DNA of 64,000 nucleotides from Pyropia yezoensis (Eukaryota > Rhodophyta > Bangiophyceae > Bangiales > Bangiaceae): assembly GCA_009829735.1 (NCBI GenBank), contig CM020620.1:2731447-2795446 (forward strand), written 5' to 3'. Under the pieces are notes generated by a model. That model was not told the DNA's origin. It worked only from the letters and a program-made list of their open reading frames with translations, and made no database searches. Made by a program: the position numbers and the translations under genes. Below, piece after piece: positions 1 through 9,125 of this stretch (position 1 is its first letter; every line of letters begins with the position of its first letter).

Positions 1-690
1 GCCAGACCGCCCCCCGTCACAGCGCAGGAACGATGGCTTTTGGATGCGCTGGCAGTTCAACCTCCCCGCGTCGGTGCACCGGTAGCCACGAGCGCACTCG
101 CGAATAAGACACGCAGACGGCTTGTCGGGCAGCTCATCCAGGCACAACCCCCCCAGCGGGAGCGGCTCACAGCGACAAGGCACCCCCGACCGCGTGGCCG
201 GCCCGCCCGACCGCGCCGACGACGAGCCGCCCGACCCCGACGACGAATGGTGGCTCGCCGGCGCATCATTGAGCTCAAACGTCTCCTTGGCGTTGTGCTT
301 CTGGGGCGAAAAGGTGCCCATCACCATGCCCCCACAGTTGCGCTTCTCCATCGCGTACCAGCACGGGTAGGACTTGATGTAAAAGTTGAAGGCCACCGAG
401 CTGCCTGGCGCAAGGTTGCGTTGCAGCCTCAGGGTCTGTCCATCCCCCGACGCCCGGCAGAGGGAGCCCCTGGTGGCGCGGTTGTTGACCAACGACACCC
501 GCGCAATGGCGCGCGGGTGGATATTGGACGGCGGGCTGCAACCGCCGAGCGGCGCCTGCGCCCGCACGTTGGTGTGAAGGAAGAGAGAGGACGCCTTCCA
601 AGCGGTTGCGGAGCTCGACCCCACCAGCAGCAGACCGGCAGAGAGGAGAACACCCACCAGCAGCGACCGGGGGGTACGCACGGCAACCAT
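1..690 (-). CDS. Secreted cysteine-rich protein, 3' end beyond window
   Basis: The frame is open for 230 codons from an ATG at 690 to the window edge, so the C-terminus is missing. The first 27 or so residues form a signal peptide: Arg near the start, a Leu/Val core (LLVGVLLSAGLLLVG), then small residues ending in SATA before WKAS. The mature part has 12 cysteines, eight of them in the last 65 visible residues, with motifs CRCEP, CLIREC and GYRCTDAG. A Ser/Gly-rich linker lies near residues 150-165. This predicts an extracellular or wall-associated disulfide-bonded protein entering the secretory pathway. I do not recognise the family. It is divergent from the acetyl-CoA synthetase gene, with about 1.2 kb between the starts. 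Frames on the other strand here are Arg/Pro-rich and look like shadows. Confidence 0.6.
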   Translation of the reverse strand, partial: MVAVRTPRSLLVGVLLSAGLLLVGSSSATAWKASSLFLHTNVRAQAPLGGCSPPSNIHPRAIARVSLVNNRATRGSLCRASGDGQTLRLQRNLAPGSSVAFNFYIKSYPCWYAMEKRNCGGMVMGTFSPQKHNAKETFELNDAPASHHSSSGSGGSSSARSGGPATRSGVPCRCEPLPLGGLCLDELPDKPSACLIRECARGYRCTDAGRLNCQRIQKPSFLRCDGGRSG

Positions 691-1564
691 GGCAGCGACG
701 ACGAGGGGGCAACACAAAGTACGGGAAAGGGGGGGGGGGGCAACAGAGGAGCGTTGCGGAAGGCGCAACCGCGGCCAGCCGGGCGAACCGGGGTGCTTGG
801 CAAGCGGGGGTAGGAAGGAGGAGAGGCGGGCGTGTCCCGGTCGACCGGCACCTAGGACCACCACCGCCACCGTCTGACGCCCCGACGCGCCGTGCTGCCG
901 GGCCGGGGGGGATGAACAGCGAAGAAGTGCAGACCGCCCCCCAAAAGCAGCCGCCGACAGTGTTGCGGGGGCGCCCAGACCGCTCTCCCTGGCACGCCGG
1001 CCTGTGTCACCCCCACCACTCTCCAACGCGCACAGGCTCACGGACGGGTCGGAAAAGGGCGCTGACACTCGCCTGCATGGCCACCAACCCAAAGTGGAGC
1101 GCTCATGGGGTCCACAGAAGGCTCCCACCGGGCTCCACAGTGGTAGATTAGGGGACCACAGTACTCCCCTCTGCCTGCAGGAGATGAGCGACGGGGGGGG
1201 GAGGAAAAAGGGGGCGAGCGGCCGGGGGGCGGGCCGCCGCCCCGCCCCGGCGACCTCAGCCAGGCGCCCAGGTCGCACCAGGACCCGCCGATAGCAAGGC
1301 ACAGGAGGGGGGAAGGCAAACGATCACCCCAGTAGAGTACATCAAGTGCTCATGATGGCGCAGACCATACGGTCCTTCAGGGTCAGAGGCGGTAGGCAGC
1401 CGAGGGGGGGCGTGGGGGAGGCCGGCGCGTCGTGCACTCAACTTGTCTACGGAACGGGCGTGCACTCAAGTGAAGCGGTCGAAGACGGAAGGAATGCGCG
1501 GTTTCATTCCCGACTCCGCAACTCCGCTTGAGCATTCCAGAATTCTTCGTGAGAGCTTGGCGTG

Positions 1565-1586
1565 TACATCATGTATACATGATGTA
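1565..1586. repeat. Perfect 22-bp palindrome upstream of ACS
   Basis: The arms are TACATCATGTA and its exact reverse complement, with no spacer. It is about 290 bases before the chosen ACS start in an otherwise GC-rich region. A dimeric transcription-factor site or a cruciform-forming insertion scar are both possible. Confidence 0.6.
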
Positions 1587-1591
1587 TCGGA

Positions 1592-1618
1592 ACGTTCGAT
1601 GTTCTGATGTTCGAACGT
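1592..1618. repeat. Hairpin: 8-bp arms, 11-base loop
   Basis: The arms ACGTTCGA (1592-1599) and TCGAACGT (1611-1618) are perfectly complementary. It lies immediately after the 22-bp palindrome, so the two form a compact symmetric cluster upstream of ACS. It would be in the 5' untranslated region if transcription starts further upstream. Confidence 0.5.
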
Positions 1619-1873
1619 GTTTCAGTTCACGGTCCATCAATACATACTCGTGCGTTGCGGGATCCCACAGCGCAGACTGCGGTGGCACGCGAGGCTGCTC
1701 CACGAAGCTCGGTCGCCCAGCATTGCCGCGCCGTGAGCGTGCTGTGGCGCGTGCATCGCCGAGGACGGTCCGGCGTGCTTGGATCACCGCTGCGTGCGCC
1801 CCCCGTCTGGCTTCTGGCGCGCGCCGCTAGTGCCTCCGGTCGACCGCGCCTGCGTCTTCTGCCTAATCCAGCC

Positions 1874-4287
1874 ATGCCCAACACCACCACCGACGCTCCT
1901 GCCAGCTCAGTCGTCAAGCCCCATCCGCCGGAAATGGAGAACAAGTCTGCGGACGCGGACGCGTGCGGCGCGCCCGCTGTGCCGGCGGCTTCCCCCCCCA
2001 AGGAGGTGCCGGTACCCGCTGCCTACCTCGAGTCCACCAGCCACCACCTCCCTTCCCTTGACGAGTACAACGCCCTTTACGCCCGTTCCGTGGCAGACCC
2101 AGCCGCCTTCTGGTCGGACATTGCCCGCGAGTTCCACTGGCACAAGCCGTGGCCCGCCGACACGCCGCCCATTGCGTGGAACTATGACCCGCGGGCAGGA
2201 CCGGTGTTCACCCATTTTTGGAAGGGGGGCCAGACCAACATTTGCTACAACGCCCTGGACGTGCACGTGGCCGCGGGCGGGGGCGACACCGTCGCCTTTT
2301 TTTTTGAGCCCAACGACCCTGACGACGGGCGCGCGCGCACGGTCACGTACGCGGCGCTGCTGGCTGACGTTTGCCGTACCGCTCACGCGCTCCGGGCGGC
2401 GGGGGTGGGCCGCGGCGATGCTGTGGTGACGTACATGCCCATGGGGGTGGAGCTCCCGACCGTGATGCTTGCGGCTGCCCGCATTGGGGCAGTGCACTCT
2501 GTGGTGTTCGGGGGCTTCTCCCCGGTCGCGCTGGCCGGCCGCCTGGCCGCCGCGAATGCGGCAGTGATGGTCACTTGCGACGGCGTCCGCCGCGGTTCCA
2601 AGTGGATTGACCTCAAGGCCGTTGCCGATGAGGCGGTGGCCATTGCCGCGCGGGAGCACAACCACACCGTCCGGTCACAGATTGTGGTGGCCAGCGGCAG
2701 CCGCCCGGCTGGGGGGGAGGACGTGCTCATGACTCCGGGGCGGGATGTGTGGTGGGATGACGCTCTCCAGGGGCACCCCTCTACGTGCGACGTTGTATGG
2801 GTGGACGCCGAGGACCCGCTGTTTTGCCTGTTTACCAGCGGCAGCACTGGTGCGCCCAAGGGTATCGTCCACACCGTGGGGGGGTACATGGTTGGCGCCG
2901 CCACCACGTTCAAGTATTCTTTCAACTATATGCCGGGCGACGTCTTTTTCTGCACGGCTGACTGTGGCTGGATTACGGTACGTGTGTTGGGTTCTTGTCG
3001 ATGGCTGGGATGGTGGGTCGAGAGGGGAGGGGTTTGGGGTGCTGGAACGATGCTGGCCACCCACGTTGTGCATCCTTCGCTTTCGGGTTCAGAGATACAC
3101 CGGCGCGTGCCCCATGGCGTGGGTGGGCGGCGGCGTGCCTCGGCGTGGCTGTTCGGCAGACTTGCTTATTTTCCGTTTGTGTTGCTCGCGGTCTCGCTTG
3201 ATTGGTCTGTGTATTCCCTGGTGCCCACCCCCTCCCATTGTATTTTTTTCACTTCATGCAGGGCCATACTTATGTCACATACGGACCTCTTCTCAACAGG
3301 GCCACCCAGGTGGTTTTTGAAGGGATCCCTACCCACCCCGACGCCGGCCGGCTGTGGGGTATTGTGGCCAAGTACGGCGTCACTGCCGTGTATACGGCGC
3401 CGACGGCGCTGCGGTCGCTCAAGCGTGCAGGCGACGAGTTTGTGACCTCCCACAACACGTCCTCCCTTAAGATTCTGGGCACGGTAGGGGAGCCCATCAA
3501 TCCTGAGGCATGGGACTGGTACTACTCGATCGTGGGCAACCGCCGTGCGACAGTCGTCGACTCATACTGGCAGACAGAGACAGGTGGCCACGTGGTCGCC
3601 CCGCTGCCTGTGGCCGGGCTTGTCCTCAAGCCCGGTGCCGCGCAGCTGCCGCATTTTGGGGTTGTGCCGGCTCTGCTGGATGACGATGGCAAGGTCGTTG
3701 AAGGGGAGGGCTCTGGCCACCTAGTGATCTCTGCACCCTGGCCGTCGGCGCTGCGGACGCTGATGGGGGACCACAAGCGGATGGAGTCCATCTACTTCAC
3801 CCGGTTCCCTGGCTACTATGCGACGGGCGACGGCGCCCGGCGGGATGCCGACGGCCACCTGTGGCTGACTGGCCGCACCGACGACGTACTCAACGTGTCA
3901 GCCCACCTGCTGGGTACCGCTGAGATAGAGTCTGCCATTGTAGCCGTTCCTGGCATCGCAGAGTCGGCTGTCGTGGGTGTGCCGCACGAGGTCACGGGCG
4001 AGGCCATCTACGCCTTTGTGGTGCTGATGCCCGGCACCAAGGGTGGCGATGCCCTCCGCGCTGAAATTACCGCCAGCCTTCGCGTCCGCATTGGACCGAT
4101 TGCGCGGGTGGAAACGATACAGTGGGTGGGCGCGCGGGGTTTGCCCAAGACTCGTAGTGGCAAGATTCTTCGCCGGCTGCTGCGCAAGATCGCAGTGGGG
4201 GGCGGGCGCGACGGGGACCTCGGCGACGTGTCTACCCTTGCGGACCCGGATGTTCTCACGGACCTGCTCGACGGGTACGGCAAGTGA
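1874..4287 (+). CDS. ACS: Acetyl-CoA synthetase, AMP-forming (two exons)
   Basis: It activates acetate with ATP and CoA to acetyl-CoA. Exon 1 is 1874-2977 and exon 2 is 3262-4287, with a 284-base GTACGT...CAG intron in phase 0; the joined protein is about 709 residues, close to the usual 650-700. Visible ANL-superfamily motifs are the P-loop-like FTSGSTGAPKG (about 319-329), GEPINPEAWDWYY, DSYWQTETGGH (about 467), YYATGDGA, GRTDDVLNVSAH (about 571) and the acetylatable lysine region PKTRSGKILRR (about 663). The splice rejoins CGWIT and GHTYVTYGP, as in the family. The ATG at 1874 was chosen because the frame extends 89 codons upstream to 1607 but that stretch is Arg/Pro-rich and unlike ACS. 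The last residues GYGK are not a peroxisomal signal, so a cytosolic or plastid site cannot be decided. It converges on the SPT-subunit gene. Confidence 0.95.
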
Positions 4288-4816
4288 GCTCGAGATATCG
4301 GGGTGGTGTGGTAGGATGGGGGTGCGTCAGTGCGTTTGCGGGGGGAATTGTGAGGCGCTGTCAGGGCTACGAGGTGCCTTATGGGTTTTGTTGGGGCTGT
4401 TGCTGCTCTTGGGTTTTTCATTGTGTCAAGTCTTTCCATGTGGTGCGATCGTTCTGCCGTCTCTGTTGTATTGGTCCTGGCAGTGCACGGGCCGCTCACA
4501 GTGCCGGTCAAGTGGGTGATGAGGAGCTCCATGTCCCCCTGCCTGTTGGGCGATGCACGCGAACACATCCTCAATTCCGACCGCACGCAGAGGTTCGCCC
4601 TCAAGAGCCAGTTGAGCCGCACCGCGAATTCGGGAGGCCCCACTCACAACAGCAATCGCCGAAGGGAAGACGGACAAGAGGGACAGCCCATGTCTCCTCC
4701 CTCGCCCAGCAACACGCCAATTCTCCACGTTCCCAACGAAAAAAAAGACATGCACAAGAAAAACGCACTCCTCAGCGAGCTCCACCCTCCGACAGTGGCG
4801 ACAGCCCGCCCGCTTG
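4288..4816. other. Intergenic between convergent genes
   Basis: It must hold the 3' ends of the ACS and SPT-subunit transcripts. I see no gene, strong hairpin or repeat in it. Confidence 0.5.
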
Positions 4817-5506
4817 TCATTGTGATGCTGCCGGCGACCCCCCGCCAAATAGGGATCCCGCCGCCAGGCGTGCCGACCACGCCAGGATGACGAGGAGGAC
4901 AGTGTTGAAGAGCGCCCGCTCCCACGGGTCCAGCATGTACAGCGCGGTGTGCAGGTCGTACCGGTACTTCCTGGAGGCGGTGGCGGCGGGAATAGTGGCA
5001 AGGAAGACGTCGCGGGACTTGGCGCGCAAGTGGGTGTGGGAATCGGTCAACGGCGGTGCAGCGCAGCGTCGCCGCCACCAACAAAGCGGGGTGCACAAAA
5101 TCGGGGCAGGCAGTGTTGCAGCAGCAACAGAACGGAAAAGGCGTCAGTGACTTGTGCGCTTGGATACAACGGGCCTCGTCGACAGAACACCAAAAAGAAA
5201 GAAGGGGGGCAGTCCCGCCGTCCTACCTCCTCTCCCGCGGCGCAGCGACGGCTCTTCCTGCAAACAGGTGGTCCTCTCGCCACATTATCCCATGCACTCA
5301 GCAACAGCCAGCCACACGTACAAGACAACCAGGTGACCCCAGCACTGGCGCGCCAGCCTTACTGGAAGGGACCCCCCTCCCGAGTCTCCTCCTAGGGCCT
5401 CACCCCCACCGCCACCGCCGTCGCTGCTTCCACCACTGTCGCCGCCGTCTGGTGTGCGCGGCGCACCGTCGCCGCCGCCACCACGCCGCTGACGCGTCTG
5501 CGACAT
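4817..5506 (-). CDS. Serine palmitoyltransferase small subunit-like (two exons)
   Basis: Small subunits of serine palmitoyltransferase sit in the ER membrane, bind the catalytic heterodimer and set activity and acyl-CoA choice in the first step of sphingolipid synthesis. Exon 1 is 5506-5322 and exon 2 is 4970-4817, with a 351-base GTACGT...CAG intron in phase 2; the protein is 112 residues. The C-terminal half carries the family core HTALYMLDPWERALFN followed by a hydrophobic span (TVLLVILAWSARL), closely like animal (TALYMLEPWER) and plant (GLYMLDWWER) subunits. The first 50 residues are Gly/Ser-rich. The start ATG sits in GCCATGTCG. The splice was chosen because it joins a canonical donor and acceptor in frame and supplies the residues before the core; a single-exon form starting at 5098 is the alternative. 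It was recognised by motif only. Confidence 0.72.
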
Positions 5507-5903
5507 GGCAAAGCGAGGCTGGGCCACGCCCCCCACACGCCACGCCACAGATTCGCGTCGGAGGGGGGGCGGGAAAGCGTGAGAGCGCAGCAGATGTTGT
5601 GGTGTCGCTAGGAAGACAGCAGGCAAAGCAAAACAACGGAGGACAAAGGGCAAGTGCGGATAGGAGGTATGATATCCACAAAAATACGCAGGCGACCGTA
5701 CAGCACGAGATGGGGAGGAAGCAAGAGTGGGGTAACGGGGATGAAGTGCGTAACGGTGGTGACGATGCCGCCGCCAACCCGTTTGCTTGCGTTGCTTTGA
5801 GCACACGCTTTTTGTTCATCCCCAAAAATGGTTAGAAAAAAGAAGAATACAAATAGACGGTTGCCTCGCGAACTGCCCTTGAAGCTGCAGGAGGTCGACC
5901 AAG
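5507..5903. other. Intergenic, nothing recognised
   Basis: This is upstream of the SPT-subunit gene, so its promoter should be here. GC content falls toward the right end, near the repeat that starts at 5904. I see no gene. Confidence 0.45.
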
Positions 5904-5939
5904 ATATCCGTCTGACCCCAGATTTTCACAACTCGCATA

Positions 5940-6715
5940 CAGTCATTATTCGGTTATAAGCGGCTCAATTACATGACAGGGTCACATAATCAAGCTTCCT
6001 CGCCCGAGGGCGATTCCTGTTTTCCAGAGAGTTGCTCCATAATTTTATGCGTTGCGCAGGACTGACCGTGGGTGCGCCTCACCGATTCGGCCCATCCCTC
6101 TCGCTGACGCCGCCGCCGACCAACACCATCCGGAGGGACGCCGCCAAGATTATCGCTGAGGAGTGGGAGAAGGTCACTGCGGTGCAGCTGGCTAACTGCT
6201 GGCTCACTGCAGAGGTCTTGCCGGACGAGGCAGCCGCTAAAGTGCGCAGGCAGCTGCACGGGGTCGTACATGTGGCGGATAACGTCCACACTGACGTTTC
6301 TGAGGTGGTAGCTTTGATGGCTAACTGCCGCTTGTGGGACGATTTTGAGGGTGTGTCTGACAGTGAGCGCTCCGTTGCTCTTGAGCATTGGTTTGCTGCG
6401 GAGGATGATGTGGAGGCGTTGGATGAGACGGTCGACATGGCGCTAGGGGAGGGGGAGGACGAGTGCGAGGAGTAGATGCCGTCGTGCTATTATGGTTGTG
6501 ACTGGTCGTGCGTAGGAAGCAACTTGTGCGCCTGACTGGTGCGCCCTGCTCGCCTCACCCGATGACGCGGATTTCTTGCGAGCGTGTAATTTGATCGGTC
6601 GACACTGCTGCGACGCCCGGCGGTGTTCGTCAGTCCACGCACTCGTTGCGAATCCGGTGTAAATGATAATCCGATTTAACCCCTAGCCGCCCTTCTTATA
6701 GTCGAATAATGACTG
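5940..6715 (+). mobile_element. Pogo/Tigger-like element, internally deleted
   Basis: The 776-bp element starts CAGTCATTATTCG and ends with the inverted match CGAATAATGACTG; 19 of the first 21 terminal bases agree between ends. It is flanked by TA on both sides (5938-5939 and 6716-6717), the target duplication expected for this superfamily. It holds only the 3' part of a transposase gene, so it is non-autonomous. The insertion splits an older repeat whose unbroken copy is at 30151-30320 (TA at 30185-30186). The mismatched ends suggest it is not recent. Confidence 0.75.
6032..6475 (+). pseudogene. C-terminal fragment of a pogo-type DDE transposase
   Basis: The frame reads about 147 residues and ends at a TAG. 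The stretch IIAEEWEKVTAVQLANCWLT matches the region after the catalytic core in CENP-B/pogo/Tigger transposases, where a W-x-x-V-T and an N-C-W/F occur. No helix-turn-helix, DDE core or nuclear signal is present, so it cannot act as a transposase. The C-terminus is acidic (Glu/Asp-rich), as in full-length relatives. It lies inside the 5940-6715 element in the same orientation. The ATG at 6032 may be fortuitous. Confidence 0.6.
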
Positions 6716-6880
6716 TATGAGGGAAGGTTGCCAGGCTGCTTTTTTATCGAAAAAAATATTAGCGGCCTCAGCAGCACGTCAGAAGTCCGGTTGTCTTGTC
6801 CGTTTCTGCGGGCGATGCCTGGTTGCTGAGGAAAAAATGTACCCTCGTTTGGGGGGGTACACCAGTTTTTCACAACTCTC

Positions 6881-7831
6881 GTTTACTTATCAGGTCAGCC
6901 ATCTGGGGCACTTCTTACAGAAATACAGCAGAAAAAACTTGATTGTATTTGTAGTCGTGGAGCATCTTTTCACATCCGTTGGCCAATGAGAGCGAAGAGA
7001 GCTGAAGCAGCACGACCCCTTCGCGTTCTTGACGTCCGGCATCACAGCACTTGAGCTCCAAAAAGCATCCCCCCCTGCTCCAGGGTGGTTACGCGTCGCC
7101 CCCCCCGCCCCCCAACAGCGACGGAGCTCGCTGGGACTTGCGGCTGGTAGAGATGCTCGCCTGCTCCACGGGTAGCGCTTTGCGTCTGAAAGAACATGGG
7201 AACAGATGCTCTTTTCCCACTTCAATGAGCCTGATGATAGCACCTCCCTCGCCCCTCGCTGACAGCGACGCGTACGTGAGGGAGGGTGGCCGTGCTGGGG
7301 AAAGCGTGGGGCAGACTGTTGTTGTGCAGCGGTGTGGGGCGCGCCAGCTGGCTCCCGCCAACACCCTATCGAGAACAGCCGGGGGGGTTAAGGGGGGAAG
7401 GTGGGGAGAGTGAGGGCAAGCGGGAATAGGCGCTTGCGCCACCGTCAGCCCACTGCAGCAAATAGAGAGGTCCTGGTAGGCCGGGACAGGCCCATAGACG
7501 TGTTCTGCTCTTCTGGTGACTCTGCCAAGGAGCTCAAACCCGGGATAGGAGGAGGAAGAGGGCAGCTGGGCACACTCGCCTCATGGGAACTGGATTATAT
7601 CCCAGCCAAATATTCCCATTGGCTGGGAACTAGGCAGTTCCCAGGGTGTGAGTTGTTGATTGAATCCTTACAGTACGTGCCCACTGGACTATGGCAGCGG
7701 ATAGTTCAGGAGTATACTTATCGAGTGGCATCAATCTGTACAACATGGGGTGATGTTTCAATAGCGAACATGAGTGTTTCATCTTTGAATGAACATATTG
7801 ACCAGAAGTAGTGCGGTCTCATCAACAAGTA
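6881..7831. other. Gene-free stretch left of the Tc1 element
   Basis: No recognisable gene. A frame at 7401-7811 is open but has no family match that I can see. The stretch 7580-7830 is less GC-rich than its surroundings and holds the paired hairpins listed next. The Tc1 insertion begins at 7832. Confidence 0.4.
7601..7644. repeat. Two adjacent hairpins
   Basis: CCCAGCCAA (7601-7609) pairs with TTGGCTGGG (7619-7627), and CTGGGAACT (7623-7631) pairs with AGTTCCCAG (7636-7644), both perfectly. The two stems overlap, so they are alternative folds. Whether they act in RNA or are remnants of a foldback element is unknown. Confidence 0.5.
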
Positions 7832-9125
7832 CAGTGCCTAGACAGAAGTATTTCCACCCCCCGCAGATGGCCAGAAAATGTGGCAATCGACTTGTGCAAA
7901 GTCCCCAAATATTGCGTTTGCGCGCCATCTGAGGCACCCTTCACGACCCGGTACCGCCCCATCGCAGTCACTTTCCCGCCCGTTGTCGCCCTCCCTCCCC
8001 CACTGTCCGCCACCATGGGGCGCTATAAGCGCCTCACCGACTACCAGCGAGATGCCGCTGCACTCCTGGCCCATAACGGGCACACCAACCGGCAGATTGC
8101 GGCCGCTGTCGGGGCCAACCAGGCGACGGTGGCCAAGGTCGCCGCCCGTGTCCGCCGCACGGGCGTCTTGGAGGCCCCCAAGTCAACGGGCCGCCCCCCC
8201 CTGCTGGACGCCCGGGACCGCCGACGACTCGTCCGCATGGTCCTGACCCACGACGACCTCGAGCTGCACCGCATCGTCGCGCTCTTCAACCTGGGCATGC
8301 CCCGCGCGGTGAGCGTGCGGACCGTCCGGCGGGTCCTTCATGACGCCGGCGTCATGTCCGCACGGCGCCGCTCCAAGCCGTTTGTGTCGGCCAAAAACCG
8401 CTCCAAGAGGCTCGCGTGGGCCAAGCTGCACCGCGAGTGGACGGACGAGTGGCGGAACGTGTTTTTTACGGACGAGAGCAGTTTTCTGGTAAAGTCTGGC
8501 CGTCGCCCTCTTTACTGGACACGTCGTGGCTCCCCGTGGCATCCCTCTACCTCTCTGCCTTCCTTCAAGTCTGGGCGTCAGTCGGTGATGGTGTGGGGCG
8601 GCTTTTCCTACCGCGGGCGCACCGACTTGGTCTGGGTTGACGGCAGCCTGAACGCCCTCTCGTACCAGGACCAGGTTTTGGAGGTCGCCTACAACTACAT
8701 CATGGCTGACTTTGGCTCCACCAAGGATGTAGTGCTTCAAGAGGACCTGGCGCCCCCGCACAACGCCCGTAGCACCCGCTTGGTCGAGCGAGAGCTGGGT
8801 CTCAAGGTGCTACCCTGGGTCGGACAGAGCCCCGACTTGAACCCGATAGAAAACGCCTGGGCGGAGCTGGAACGGCGCCTGCGCCGGCGCAAAGTCGTCC
8901 CCAAGAACAAGGCCGAGCTGTTTGGGGCGCTGCAGGAGAAGTGGCGCGCCATCCCCGACGCCTACTTCGAGAAGCTCGCGGACACGATGAAGCACCGGTG
9001 CGCCGCTGTTGTCCAAGTCAACGGATGGCCCACAAAATACTAGTAAAAACGGCGATTTCATCTGGCCCCTTTCGACCGACCGGGTGGGACTCGGAAATCG
9101 TGGAAATACTTCTGTCTAGGCACTG
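7832..9125 (+). mobile_element. Complete Tc1-type transposon (1,294 bp)
   Basis: The ends are perfect 26-base inverted repeats beginning CAGTGCCTAGACAGAAG. TA is duplicated outside (7830-7831 and 9126-9127). One uninterrupted transposase gene fills the inside. Identical ends and an open gene suggest recent insertion and possible activity. Removing the element joins ATCAACAAG-TA-CGTACTTC as the original site. Confidence 0.93.
8015..9043 (+). CDS. Tc1/mariner transposase, DD34E
   Basis: The protein has 342 residues. The N-terminal third is a paired-type helix-turn-helix (TNRQIAAAVGANQATVAKV about residues 22-41, and a second one, PRAVSVRTVRRVLHDAGV). The catalytic core shows VFFTDESSF, QEDLAPPHNA and PDLNPIENAWAEL; 34 residues separate the second Asp from the Glu, the Tc1 spacing. 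The usual QxDNAPxH motif reads EDLAPPH here, so an Asn is replaced by Leu next to the catalytic Asp; this may weaken activity. The ATG at 8015 (CACCATGGGG) was preferred over an in-frame ATG at 7811, which lies outside the element. It is expected to bind the terminal repeats and cut and paste at TA. Confidence 0.93.
   Translation: MGRYKRLTDYQRDAAALLAHNGHTNRQIAAAVGANQATVAKVAARVRRTGVLEAPKSTGRPPLLDARDRRRLVRMVLTHDDLELHRIVALFNLGMPRAVSVRTVRRVLHDAGVMSARRRSKPFVSAKNRSKRLAWAKLHREWTDEWRNVFFTDESSFLVKSGRRPLYWTRRGSPWHPSTSLPSFKSGRQSVMVWGGFSYRGRTDLVWVDGSLNALSYQDQVLEVAYNYIMADFGSTKDVVLQEDLAPPHNARSTRLVERELGLKVLPWVGQSPDLNPIENAWAELERRLRRRKVVPKNKAELFGALQEKWRAIPDAYFEKLADTMKHRCAAVVQVNGWPTKY

Larger units (their letters stand above)
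691..1873. other. Intergenic region between divergent genes
   Basis: It separates the secreted-protein gene (leftward) from the acetyl-CoA synthetase gene (rightward) and presumably holds both promoters. It contains G runs near 731-740 and 1193-1201, and a cluster of inverted repeats at 1565-1618 listed separately. I see no convincing TATA box and no other gene. Confidence 0.5.
5904..6880 (+). repeat. Old dispersed repeat, split by a pogo-like insertion
   Basis: The left part (5904-5939) begins with ATCCGTCTGACCCCAG and TTTTCACAACTCG. The right part (6716 to about 6880) begins TGAGGGAAGGTTGC and ends with a GTACCCTCGTTTGGGGG tract and ACACCAGTTTTTCACAACT. The same order, without the insertion, is found at 30151-30320. 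A partial inverted copy of the ATCCGTCTGAC motif lies at 12282-12332. The function and class of the repeat are unknown. Confidence 0.6.

Noticed and set aside
1607..1873. In-frame 89-codon extension of ACS
   Set aside because: Arg/Pro-rich, contains the palindrome cluster region's downstream flank and has no ACS similarity; the ATG at 1874 fits family length.
4817..5098. Single-exon SPT subunit starting at 5098
   Set aside because: Lacks a good start and includes intron-like sequence; the two-exon model uses canonical sites and keeps the frame. It is kept as an alternative.
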